From Dryomyza anilis (taxonomy: Eukaryota; Arthropoda; Insecta; Diptera; Dryomyzidae), in the NCBI GenBank assembly GCA_951804985.1, contig OX638133.1, forward strand, positions 64,763,867 to 64,827,866: a stretch of 64,000 nucleotides of DNA, in the 5' to 3' direction. Below, piece by piece: positions 20,570-31,596 of the stretch; position 1 is the stretch's first letter, and each line of letters begins with the position of its first letter. The notes under the pieces were generated by a model, which was not told the origin of the DNA, did no database searches, and was given only the letters and a program-made list of their open reading frames with translations. The position numbers and the translations under genes are program-made.

Positions 20570-23469
20570 AAACTTAAATCTACTTACTTTTAATGTTAGA
20601 TCACTTATCGAATCAAGCAGAAGAATTGAATTATTAAGTATCCTTCACAACAATAATATCGATATTGCTTTTATTCAGGAAACACATCTTCCAGAATGTT
20701 ATAATCCATCTTTAGAGGATTATGATTTTATTCGAGATAAATCTTCCCAAGGAGTTGGAATTGCTATTAAAAACTCATATAATTATCATAGTATTTCCAT
20801 TCCTGGTTTATTATTCCCAAATAAATTTATAGAAGTCAAATTATTAGTAAATGGTTTCATCAAACATTTTTTATTTGGATCAATTTATTTTCCGTGCAAT
20901 TTCTGTTCATCGTCAATTTTCTCTGGATTAACAAATTTAGCTAATTTTGCTAAAAACTATGATGGTACATTTATAGGAGGTGACCTAAATTCAAAAAATC
21001 GTACTTGGGGTGATACTATCGACAATTGTAATGGTAAAAATTTATTAAATTGGCTACAAAACTCTAGATTTTTCAAGAATTTCAGATAGTAAGCCATCTT
21101 TTCCGCTTGGATCATCATTTCTTGATCATTTTTTAATAAGTTCAAACTTGTTGGACCTAGTTAATCCAAATTTCTCAGTTTGCAGCCTTCCCACTTTTTC
21201 TGACCATTTTCCACTTATGCTTAAATTTAATTTACTGAACTTTGATTTTATATTACAACAAATTCGTAGTTTCTCTTCATTTTCCGAAACTAATTGGGAC
21301 CTTTTTAAGTCCGACCTTTCAGAAAGTCTAGTTGATATAATTCCTCCATCAGAGAGGAATCTTATAAACTCTGAAATTGATGATTTAATAGAGAAATTCA
21401 CTTCAATTGTTAATTCAGTAACTAATGCACATTCTAAATTTATAGAAATAAAAAATAAAAAATTCTTTGTATCTGATCATATAAAAAAATTATTCCGTAT
21501 AAAATATGACTGGCAAAAAGAATTAAAACATATATTTCACAGAAATTATAATAGAAAAAGTTCAGAATATAACTTATTATCTAAACAAATACAACTTTTA
21601 AAAAAACTTATTAAAGAGCAAGTGGAACAAGAACAGGCAAAAATATTTAATGAGAAACTTGAAAAAATTAAACCAGGACAAAACGCATACAAGCAAATTT
21701 TCAACATTATTGTTAAAAGGAAAAATTCGACATGCAAAGAAATTACTGTTAATAATTTAAAAATTACTGATGATTCAGATATATTAGAATCATTCCGTTA
21801 TCATTTCGAATCAATCTACAGAGATAGAATTCCAAACAGACCAGATATCTCTGACATCACAAACACGATTGACGAATTACTTAATAATATACCTTGCAGT
21901 GCATCCGTTTTTAATGCCCAATTTAATTCATTAAATCTTCAAAATTGTTCGCAACTAATTTCAGTAGAAAATATAATTTTAATTTCAAAAAATATAAACA
22001 ATAAGAAAACTTTTGGCCTAGATAAAATTTCAAATTATCTCATTAAAAAATTTCCACCTTTAGCTTTTAAATTCCTTACGATAATATTTAATAACTGTTT
22101 GAACAACGGCTATTTCCCTAATATCTGGAAAATTGCAAAAATCGTCCCCATTAAGAAAAAAACTGGAGCTTCAAATCTTGATAACTTTAGACCAATTTCA
22201 ATGCTTTCAAATTTAGGTAAATTATTTGAACACGTAATCAGAGAAAAAATGGACATAAATATGGAAGAAGAATATATACCATGCCATCAATTCGGTTTCA
22301 AAAAAAGACACTCCACAGTGCATGCTCTTCTTAAATTTCATAACGATGTTATTTCTTACTTAAGAAATAGTAAATGTACAATTGCAGTGTCTCTTGATAT
22401 TGAAAAAGCTTTTGACCGTGCTTATCATGATGGAATATTATTTAAATTAATTAAATTAAAATTCGACCCCTTTATTATAAAAATGTTTAGTAGTTTCTTC
22501 TCTAATAGAAAATTTTGTGTTGAACTAAATAATTCTCTTTCAAATTTTGGTTATGTTAAAAGCGGTGTACCGCAAGGTTCAATCCTGGCTCCTCATCTGT
22601 ACATCATTTCTATACATGACTTTCCACATGATTTTAATGGATCAAAGGGTATTTTATATGCGGATGATTCACTAATTTATGCTCATCACGAATCTCCTTT
22701 GGAAGCACTGAACATAGTATCAAGGCATCTATCATATGTTCACAAGTTTTACAAAAATTGGGGAATTTCAATTAATTCTTCAAAATCAGAAGCCATTTGT
22801 TTGCGTAATGCATCTGGAAAATGTAAATATACTGTAGTTCCAGAAAGTAAAAATTTGAAATTATTTTTAAATGGAATAGAAATCCCATTCAAAAATAGTT
22901 TAAAATATCTCGGCGTTACTTTTAATAAATTATTTAAGTTTAATGAACACTCTAGATTAATTTTAAATAAAGTTTACAAAATTAAAGGTATATTCGCAAA
23001 ACTTTTACATAGTAAATATCTAAGTCAAAAAACTAAATTATTAATATATAAAGTAAGTATTCGACCGGCTCTTCTTTATGCATTTCCAATTTGGTTTACA
23101 ATATCCCCATCTATGGCTAATAAATTTGAAATTCTTGAACGAAAAGTTTTAAGACTCTGTATCGACAGAAACTTTGAATCATATGTTAAACGATTCTCCA
23201 ACAACTACATTTACAGTACTGCTTTTGTAAATCCTCTATGTAAATATGCTCTTTATTTGCTTGAAAGATTCATTAAAGGAGTTTCTCTCCATGATAATTA
23301 TTTAATAAAACAGGTGTTTGATTCACAAAAAACGACAAATTGGTCTACTTCGTATTACCTTTCTCCTATTGGTCTTATTAATGAGGCAATTGCTACGGAA
23401 ATGGATTTTACTACCCCACTTTTACCTGATTTTTACAAAAATGCTTCTCCCAACACAAATCGAGGTTAA
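20559..23469 (+). pseudogene. LINE ORF2, endonuclease and reverse transcriptase, one frameshift
   Basis: The ATG at 20559 overlaps the end of ORF1. An APE-type endonuclease occupies the first 200 residues: NVRSL, the metal-binding Glu in QETHLPE, GGDLNSKNRTWG, and SDHFPLMLKF after a frameshift between 21060 and 21130. The reverse transcriptase follows: FRPISMLSNLGKLFEHV, HQFGFKKRHSTVHALLKF, the catalytic Asp in SLDIEKAFDRA, SGVPQGSILAPHLY and the active-site YADD (about 22657). The C-terminal domain runs to residue 770 of the second piece. Combined length is near 950 residues, typical of Jockey-type ORF2. No RNase H is present. It nicks target DNA and copies the LINE RNA in place. Only the one frameshift separates it from an open gene. 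Confidence 0.9.
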
Positions 23470-23884
23470 TCTTACAAATAACTTTTTATATAAAAATAAA
23501 AATTCTTAAAAAAAAAAAAAAGTTTGTTCATTTAATCCAATAATTTTATAAATTTAATTATATATTATTATTAGTTTAAGTTATTTTTATGCGTAGTTCT
23601 AAGTTTTTTATTTTAGTTTTAAGACCAAAAAAATGTGGGAAAATAAATCCCCAAAAAAATATTTAGTGTCGGGAGCAAGCACTTAACAATTTTAACACAT
23701 AATCAACAATTAATTTAACACGAGGCAGAAATACGAAGCAAGTTGCTTTAAATATAACCAATGTAAAAGAATTAAAACAATACAATATAATTTTAAGTAT
23801 TCTTCTATTTTTTAGAAACAATTGTTTAACCTAAATTGTACATTGTAAAAGTTCGAAAAGACTCAATAAAATACTTTACTTTAC
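23470..23884 (+). other. LINE 3' UTR and CTTTA tail
   Basis: Contains a 14-base A run at 23508, an AATAAA at about 23865 and a terminal tail of ACTTT units (TACTTTACTTTA). The tail overlaps the T-rich start of the right target duplication. Confidence 0.7.
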
Positions 23885-23897
23885 TTTATTTCTGATT
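23885..23897. repeat. Right target site duplication of the LINE
   Basis: TTTATTTCTGATT, exact match to 18618-18630. Confidence 0.92.
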
Positions 23898-23910
23898 TAA
23901 AATTTTTATT

Positions 23911-24616
23911 TTTATACCCTACACTAAGAGTGAAAGGGTATATTCAGTTTGGTAAGCCGTTTGTAACACCCAGAAGGAAGCATCTCCGGTATGGAAAAGT
24001 ATATATATTCTTGATCAGCATGATCTCCTGAGTCGATTTAGCGATGTCCGTCTGTCCGTCTATCCCTCTGTATGTCCGTCTGTCTGTTGAAATCCCTACT
24101 ACTTTTAAAATTGAAGAGCTAGATAAATGAAACTTATAACTTAGATTACTAATATACCTAGCTGTATTGGCGAGATCGGTCCATTTAGACCTATGATCCG
24201 ACCACTTATGTTCAAATACCTCATATAAAATGTACATATAAAGATCAATTTTTATGTATACGTGCTTAGGTAAACTTTTTTGGTCAAATATAGATTGACA
24301 TCATGCTCAAATACATGATAATAAAGTTTTCCGGCGAAAAGACTTGTGGTTCACAAAAAAAAATCGAAATTCGGTACACCTACCCATTTGTAAATATGGG
24401 TATCAAATGAATGGAAATTCTTCAGCGATTGAATGTTTGTAGTTATTTTCAGGATTCGTATACCCTGGTGACCTATATATCACTTTGAATGGTAACCACA
24501 CATATGTGAAGGGTATTTATAGTCGGCTTAGACCGACTATAATTTTGATAATCCTAACTATCATAATTACACCTACTTTAAAATTTCCCATGTGATCTAA
24601 CCTTCCCAACTGGTTT
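23911..24616 (-). repeat. TATACCC-type dispersed repeat, copy 3 (reverse)
   Basis: Reverse complement of copy 1, from TTTATACCCTACACTAAGAG to CCCAACTGGTTT, full length at 706 bp. It includes the GTCCGTCTGTCCGTC run at about 24047 and the hairpin CCGACTAT..ATAGTCGG near 24520. It lies 14 bases after the LINE target duplication. A further short end (TTTATACCCTACACTAATTT) sits at about 24660. Confidence 0.8.
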
Positions 24617-24679
24617 CTTTTCGATTTCGTGAGGTGGATAACTGCAGTTCAGCCGGCAGTTTTTATACCCTACACTAAT

Positions 24680-25335
24680 TTGTTTATTTCAAGAGGCTCT
24701 ATAAAGTTAACTTCAGCCTATATGAGCAACATATTGTCGTAGAAAAAGTGAACAATAGCTAAAATCGTTGCGTTTAAAATAAAAATGAGCTTAAAATAAT
24801 AATCGCAACAGCAACAATCGGCCGGTAAAGTGCAATTTACTCAACAACTCGACGTAACGTATCAATTTGATCGGTCAACTTTGATTATACTTTCTAACAA
24901 GTAAAATTATTCTTGGAACGCTTACATGTTTAATGCATTGATGAACTGACTGCATTGATCTTAACATGTTTCTTATATTACACGTAACGTTGGCTGCTGA
25001 ATATATTCTTAAGTAATTTAACTGGGTCTTTATAAATGTTTATTAACTAATCATTCGCACATTATGTTTTGACAACTAAAGGTACTTTTATATGGTCCAT
25101 TTTTTAACTGCAAGAATCCAATTAGCTGATATTAGCCCCGACCACACAACACAATTCAGTTGGGTAAAAGTTCACTTTACCGGCCAATTCGAAAAAAAAA
25201 ATATCACGCTTATAATTTTCGAAAAAAAAGTTCCATTCGGACCCCTGGTGATCTTGAAAAATCAAAAACTGGTACGCCTACTTACAAGTAAACATTGGTA
25301 GCCAAATGAAAGGTAGTTTCCTCACGATTACAAAT
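24680..25335. other. Non-coding, mostly unassigned
   Basis: No gene supported. The block 25095-25310 (CAATTCGAAAAAAAA, CCCCTGGTGATCTTGAAAAA) is a diverged relative of the CTTTATAGGG MITE group. The remainder shows nothing recognisable. Confidence 0.4.
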
Positions 25336-25341
25336 TTGTTA

Positions 25342-25819
25342 GCGTATTCACAGTTCATCGTATTTTAGAATGGTATTCGTACCATATACAACATGGAACG
25401 ATACAATTAGCGTATTCACAGTTCATGGCATTAGTACGACATTGTATGAATACGACAGTACGCCATTTAAACTGTAAACAACACTTTTTTGCTTGTTCAA
25501 ATGTTTCGTCAAATAAATGCAGTTAATTCTTATAAATTTAGGATTTTTTCAAGTTATAACAAATATACCTCGAGTTAAAAATAAAAACAAATAAGTTAAC
25601 ATTTTCTGAGTACTATTTATCCCCAAGTTCACAATTTATCTTCATTTCACAAAATACGACACCAAAAAACATGCCCCAGTGTTAATCTTAAATACAACAG
25701 TTGTGGTATTTTACTTCTATAAAGGAAGCAAACACAAATTGATGTTTCTGTGTTATTGTGTCGTATATCTACTACATATTACGAATACCGGACTAGAATA
25801 CGACGAACTGTGAATACGC
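25342..25819. mobile_element. TA-flanked MITE with GCGTATTCACAG termini
   Basis: TA-GCGTATTCACAGTTC at 25340 faces GAACTGTGAATACGC-TA ending at 25821, so the 478-bp element is bounded by TA. The left end is duplicated internally at 25410. Inside, the arms carry ATTTGTGTTTGC/GCAAACACAAAT-like pairs. The termini include CGTCGTATT repeats. No coding sequence. Confidence 0.6.
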
Positions 25820-25826
25820 TAAATAA

Positions 25827-26124
25827 CACAGAAACGTCAATTTGTTGTTGCATCCCTTATAAAAGTTAAATATAACAACACAAGAAGCCCAATGAACTGA
25901 GAAAGTAAACGATATATGGCATAAAATTGTAAGAACGTCGTGTAGATACTGTAAGAGTATAAGTACTATTTTATTCACAGAAACGTCAATTTGTTGTTGC
26001 ATCCCTTATAAAAGTTAAATATAACAACCCAAGAAGCACAATGAACTGAGAAAGTAAACGTTATATGGCATAAAATTGTATGAAAGTCGTGTAGCTACTG
26101 TAAGAGTATAATTACAATTTTATT
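25827..26124. repeat. Tandem duplication, two 149-bp units
   Basis: CACAGAAACGTCAATTTGTT starts at 25827 and again at 25976. The units differ at only a few positions, which shows a recent local duplication. Part of the unit is the inverse of sequence inside the preceding MITE (about 25680-25760). Confidence 0.88.
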
Positions 26125-26187
26125 CACTGTGTAAAGGTTTATCAAACTAATAAAACAGCTCGAATATAGTGACATTATTTACTTCTG

Positions 26188-26280
26188 TGGCAGGTAATAA
26201 ATAATCTGAATACAGGTATACGCATATTAAATGCCTGTCTTCCATTAACAAGGACGCGGGTTCGAATCCTGCCTACTGCA
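26188..26280 (+). tRNA. tRNA-Ser-like pseudogene or SINE head remnant
   Basis: GCGGGTTCGAATCCTGC forms a good T arm with a B box (GGTTCGAATCC). It is followed by CTACTGCA, which pairs in part with GCAG at the 5' side. The length of about 92 bases and the long segment before the T arm suit a class II tRNA such as serine. The D and anticodon arms are too degraded to name an anticodon, so this is not offered as a working gene. A weaker tRNA-like trace (GAGTTCAATTC) follows at about 26450-26520. Confidence 0.3.
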
Positions 26281-27490
26281 ATATATTTTTTTTGTAATTA
26301 ATTTTTTTTTTATTTATTATTAATAATACATTATGATATATCATTTATAATTATGATATTTAAACATTTTAATATGTGTATTACAATTTAATACTTAGTT
26401 CATCAATAAATACGTTTGATTATTGTATATCAAAATGAATTGCACAATATTAATAGACAGTGGTTGAGTAGAAGTGTACTTTCTTTGCAATCTAAAGGAA
26501 AAGAGTTCAATTCATCGCACGGTCTTGGTGAAATAAAAGTAAAAATCTTTTTTTTTCCCAATTATAAATAATATAATTAAATTTTATAATTAAGTTTATA
26601 TAATTTCAGTTCAACAAAAATATATAAAAAATTAGTGATATTATTTAAAAAAACATATATATAAGTATTTTAATTTTTGTATTCTTTGTATTGTATAAAA
26701 GTTGTAATAAGCTTCTATAAACCTTTTTAGAGTAATCAAATAGAATTTACACGATATCTACATACCTTTTATATTGACATACACTGTACCCAGCAAGAAT
26801 ACTACTAGTTATATGAGAAGTAATATTACAAGTATCAAAACTGAAAGTTTCAGTAAAAGTCTCTATAACATTGTTAAGAGCGTAGCTATAAAATTGACCG
26901 AAACTTTTGTGTGCGTGTGAATTTTTATCTCTTTCTCACTCATATCAAATGAGATACAATTGAATATATGTTTATCGCTGTTCTTTTGGTAATAAGTGAC
27001 GATTAAATTACTTGAAAATTTACGAAATATTTTACGTAACATAAACTGTTTTAATTTTGAGGTTAGGGACGGTTAAACTAATAGTAAACTAACCAAAACT
27101 AGACCAAATAAAACCAAAAAACTCAAAATTATATAGTATTATTTTTATTGCTTTGAATATAATGCGCATTACATTCAACATGTTTGCATTACAAAATTGT
27201 CAATTAAAACGACTTTTGTTTGCCGTTGTTTTGCTTCCTTCCATGCATTTGTTTAATGCAGATGACCTTTCCACTTTGATGATATCTATAATATGAATAG
27301 ATAAATAAGCAATATATACAAATACTCTTTTCAATATACACTGAACCAAAAAAGTACATATATACAATGAAAAAGTACATTATCACAAAGAATAAATCGA
27401 ATTGGCCCAATGTAACTGTTCATTGTCACAACGAATTTCCGGTAATACATCAATGTAAAAATTCATTGAATTACAATGTATGGATTGTCA
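26281..27490. other. AT-rich non-coding stretch before the BEL element
   Basis: No supported gene or repeat. TTCATTGTCACAACGAAT at about 27419 resembles motifs at 33.5-34.0 kb, so the BEL element may have landed in a repeat. Confidence 0.35.
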
Positions 27491-27661
27491 TGAACCAGCG
27501 GCAACCCACATCATTTAAAATGGTTGGCAACGTCATGATTGTCAATGCAAGATAGGGACGGAAATATGTTTAATCGTTGTTTTTTATTTATGTCAAATTT
27601 GTATTTATAAGGATTGCGAAAAAAGTGAGTGAAATGGCGGGACGCTTTTTCTTTTTCTGCA
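27491..27661 (+). repeat. 5' LTR of the BEL/Pao element
   Basis: TGAACCAGCGGCAACCCACA to a CA at 27661. It matches the 3' copy with scattered substitutions and small indels. The outer end at 27661 is set by similarity loss and the TG..CA rule and could be off by a few bases. Confidence 0.75.
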
Positions 27662-27841
27662 ACGCCATTTTGTTAAGATCGTCGAAAAATGTTATTTGTA
27701 ATTTTCAGAATCGCAAGCCACCAACATTGGATTTTAAATTTCATCTTCGCGTTGCAATTTTAACCCAATCGCAGCCACCGTGGGACGCTGTCCCACTTGC
27801 TTAGTAGTCATCAATTTAATCAAGTCAACATTCTCTGCGTT

Positions 27842-29509
27842 GATGTCACATGTCGAAGAATCCGCCATTAAGAGAGCGAGCCAAAGAGCTAACAAGGGAG
27901 TGCCACCTGACCGATTTGAACCACACAAACTGGATATGCCACTAAACCGTACACCACCCCCTAACGTGCAACCATCAGGTCAACCGCTAGACCATGCGCA
28001 ATTGGTAACCTCAGCGCAAACATCATCATCGACCCAACCGCGAGACCGTGCGCAATCGATGAATTCTGCGCAGCTATCATCGGCTCAATCGCCAGATTTT
28101 GCACAAACGTCAACATCCACGCAGCCAGCCGTTTCTCAGCGTACAGCATCCACTCAGCCGTCAGATTCCGTGCCATCGTCAAATTCCGCGCTGTCGTCAA
28201 CCTCAACTCTGCCATCAACCTCATTTTGTTCACCAGTTCCTACCAATACATCAGGGACGAAATATAAAATTTCCTCAAAGCCGACCGCTTCATTTAAATC
28301 TACGCCAAAAATAGTGAAGTTGTCGCTGATAAACAAGAGGACGAATTTGGTAAGCAATTAAAAAACGACGAGATGTCGAACGAATTCAATAAAAAAAATA
28401 TTTGATTTACAAAACGAATTTAAAAGACAGATGCACGCGTTGCAATCGCTGATGGTTTCTAATTGCCAACAACTGCAAAATAGTGTAACTGATCTGCGAA
28501 AAGAAATTAGGCACATAGAAGTCGCTGCACAGTCTGCAGTTGCTGCACAAATCACCGGTCAGCCCACAGTTGCCGCTCAGCCCGCAGGCGCTGCTTTTCC
28601 CGCAGTCGCAGCTCAGCCCGGAGCCATTGCTCAGCCTACATATGCATTTCAGCCAACTTTCGTTACACAGCCCACTACTCTGCCGACAATAAAAGTGAGT
28701 TTGTTGCCAACAGTTATCGAAGGTGACCTGCCGGCATTGATTAACTTCGCCAACAACGTAAGTAATATGGCTACTTATTTGGAATCAGTACGAAGTGAGC
28801 ATCACCTCAGCAACTCCACGTTGTTAAGCGAACTTGTGGCCAAGCTTCCTATGTCACGACAACTTAAGTGGGCGGAAAAATGTTTGGAATTAAATAACGC
28901 GGCCAATATTTTGGACTTTAGAGAATGGTTGGGTGGAGTCAGAAAACTCGCTAACATGGTTGCTGATGCACTTCCTACTACACCGGGTGCGAATATGATG
29001 GTCCAACCAAGCAACAGTTAAAGCCAGCGGCCAGGCAGAATCCCAGGAACGCTTTTGTTAGTGTCACACAAAGGAGGTGCCGTATCTGAGATGGTGATTG
29101 CCAACATATTTCAAAGTGCGAAGAATTCCTGAAGTCATCAGTGGATGATCGTTGGAAGAAAATAAAATCTTTGCATGTTTGTTTCTCATGTTTAAAATAC
29201 GGCCACCAGGCTAATAAATGTTTTTCTAAAGAAAAATGTGGCATCAGCGGGTGTCAATTTCATCACCACAATCTCTTGCATAGCACGTACAGCGAATCTT
29301 TGGAAGACGCTACTACGACGCCAGATATAAATATCGTTGCTCCGTCGCTAGCAGCATCTAGGCTACCGTCCGCTCAGAATGACACTACCTCTCACGAACG
29401 ACGATGTTGCTATATTGAATCAAATCAGCAGGATGAATCTGTGCTTTTTCAAGTTATACCAGTACGATTGTTCACAAAGGAAAAATCCATAAAAACGTAC
29501 GCGTGTTGA
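27842..29509 (+). pseudogene. BEL/Pao gag with zinc knuckles, frameshifted
   Basis: The likely start is the ATG at 27842 (MSHVEESAIKRASQRANKG). The first piece to 28361 is Ser/Thr/Gln/Pro rich. The second piece, 28431-29021, has an Ala/Gln/Pro repeat (VAAQP) and then the capsid-like segment IKVSLLPTVIEGDLPALINF. The third piece, 29141-29509, carries a CCHC knuckle CFSCLKYGHQANKC and the second cysteine-histidine cluster CGISGCQFHHHNLLH seen in BEL gag proteins. Frameshifts near 28370 and 29030 separate the pieces. The normal role is to form the particle and package RNA. Confidence 0.82.
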
Positions 29510-31140
29510 ACGCTAAAATAGCCAGCGATCTTGGGATATATGGACGTAAGGACTATCTAGAGCTTCAATGGATAAACAGTCAAACGACGCGAGAGCATGT
29601 AGAAATTGTTGAACTTTTTATAAGCGGCATTGAGATAGACGCAATCAAATATGTCTAACGTATATTCTGTGAATAATCTGGCTTTGCCAACGCTGTCTTT
29701 AAATATGTCAAAATTAGCCTGTTAAAATCACCATCTCTCAGGATTGCAAGTTGAAAATTTTAACGAAGTGCACCCACAGCTAGTAATCAGTTTGACACAC
29801 GCTTTTTTAACGGTGCCCACCGAGATTCCAAGATCAGCAGCAAGCCCCGGGCCAATAGCTACAAGAACCCGGCTAGGATGGGTTGTATACGGTCCGGTCG
29901 CAGGAGACTCTCCTACCCGCCAGCGAATTGTATGTCATGCGAGAAAGTTAGACAACAGGCAATTAAATTTCAAGGAAATGGAAAAAACTATTAGTAGCTA
30001 TTTTGATGCGGAGACATTTGGAATCAAGTGTAACGTTGATCAGGTACTATCGAAGCACGATGAAAGAGCTTTAGATATACTACATGCTACTACAAGACGG
30101 TGTGGCGATCGCTACGAAGCGGGAATGCTATGGCGAGACGATTTTTCTTCATTCCCTGACAGCTATCAAATGGCGTTCCGTCGATTAAAGTGCGTGGAGC
30201 GAAAAATAGATCGTGACCCCGAATACGGATCGGAATACCGGACAATAATTGATGGATACATCAGGAAAGGCTATGCTAGTCGTCTTACATCCGCCGAATC
30301 AGCACAACAAACATCGAGGACTTTCTTTTTGCCACATTTTGCGGTCAAGAATCCAAATAAAAAGTCTATGAGGCAAGTTTTTGATTCCGCTGCTGAAGTG
30401 GCAAACATCTCTTTAAATAAATCATTATTAACCGGCCCCGACCTAAATCAGCCGTTGATCCTCATGATACTAATGTAATGCAAAGAATGATCTTCGGGGC
30501 AAGCTGTTCACCCGCGATAGCTCAATACGTGAAAAATCTCAACGCCGAAGCCTTCGCTACCGAGTGTATTGAGCTATGCTGTTGAAGGTATTCTGAAACG
30601 ACACTACGTAGATGACTAAGTTGATTGTTTTCAGCAAGAGAACGAGGCAATAAAGGTCGTTAAAGAAGTCATTAAAATGCACAAAGCAGGTGGCTTTGAA
30701 CTTCGAAATATTGTATCGAATTCCGAAGCGCTCAAGAAGGAGTTAGGCTACGATGCTGCCGTGGAGTCTTTCAACGTGGAGGGAAACATCGTAGAACGCA
30801 TCTTGGGTATGCACTGGTTGGCGAAGGCGGATGAATTCGCATTTGTGTCAAATTTCATAAAGTTCCGGAAGACGTTCTACATTTTAAGAGAATACCAACC
30901 AAACGTGAAGTCCTCAATGCCGCAATGTCTCTATTCGACCCATTTAGGCTTGTTGCCAATTTTACTGATGCAAAAATACTTATGCAGGCAATATGGAAAT
31001 CTGGGATACAGTGGGACGATGCATTACACCTAAGATGGAAAAACTGGGTAGAGGAGCTACCAAAGGTAGAGACGTTTCGGATCGCTCGATATTATTTTCG
31101 AGGCTTTGGAGAATTACATGTTTTCTGCGATGCAAGCTAG
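29500..31140 (+). pseudogene. BEL/Pao protease remnant and reverse transcriptase, broken
   Basis: A protease-like trace lies at 29510-29660. The RT N-terminal part reads from 29744 to 30478, with GWVVYGPVAGDSP, FFLPHFAVKNPNKKSMRQVF and LTGPDLNQPL. The expected region holding the first catalytic Asp is missing. The sequence passes almost directly to IFGASCSPAIAQYVK near 30495 and a damaged YVDD near 30608. RT then continues at 30677-31140 (KAGGFELRNIVSNSEALKKE). Several frameshifts are present. Missing the catalytic core, it could not polymerise even if the frames were continuous. Confidence 0.85.
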
Positions 31141-31146
31141 CAGGAA

Positions 31147-31596
31147 ATGGCTACGGTTGCGTACTGGCGATGTGAGAATACGGATTTCGTACAAGTAGCG
31201 TTTGTAGCGGGGAAAACGTCGTGTGCACCTACAAGATTCCATACTATTCCAAAGTTGGAATTACAAGCGGCGGTGATGGGCGTGCGACTGGCAGAAACGA
31301 TCGTAAGTTGTCACACTGTAAATGTCACCCGTTTTTATTTCTCGACGAACTCATATATCGTGATCCGTTGGATTCGTTCAGATCACAAGACATACAAGCA
31401 ATACGTGGCCAACCGAGTGTCTGAGATTCTGGATGGGAGCAAACTGGGTGAGTGGAGATGGTGTGGTGGCCAGCAAAACCCGGCAGACGAGGCGACCCGC
31501 GCGATGTATCCAATAAAATATAACTCAGATAATAGTTGGAAAATGGCCCACAATTCCTTAAAAGGAAATATTCCGAGTGGCCCGATGAAACTTTAA
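31147..31596 (+). pseudogene. BEL/Pao RNase H region
   Basis: An open frame holding CENTDFVQVAFVAGKTSCAP, RFHTIPKLELQAAVMGVRLA and WRWCGGQQNPADEATR. These are the RNase H to connection motifs of Pao-type polyproteins. The Asp before the first motif (FCDAS, 31120-31137) lies in the preceding frame and is separated by a stop. Confidence 0.8.

Larger units (their letters stand above)
18631..23884 (+). mobile_element. Jockey-type LINE, 5254 bp, near full length
   Basis: A non-LTR retrotransposon with a 5' UTR (18631-18768), ORF1 (zinc-knuckle nucleic-acid binding protein), ORF2 (endonuclease plus reverse transcriptase) and a 415-base 3' UTR. The perfect 13-bp target duplication shows a recent, full or nearly full-length insertion. 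Only two coding lesions are apparent: one indel in an A run of ORF1 and one frameshift in the ORF2 endonuclease. ORF2 has no RNase H domain, as expected for Jockey and unlike the I clade. The element ends in tandem CTTTA units rather than poly(A); an A-run lies within the 3' UTR at 23508-23521. Confidence 0.92.

Noticed and set aside
24047..24090. CRISPR-like or satellite array from GTCCGTCTG repeats
   Set aside because: A short simple-sequence run inside the TATACCC repeat; no spacers, and the genome is eukaryotic.
26450..26530. tRNA-Ala-like sequence (TTTGCAA loop, GAGTTCAATTC)
   Set aside because: Stems do not pair well enough; only a resemblance to A and B boxes.
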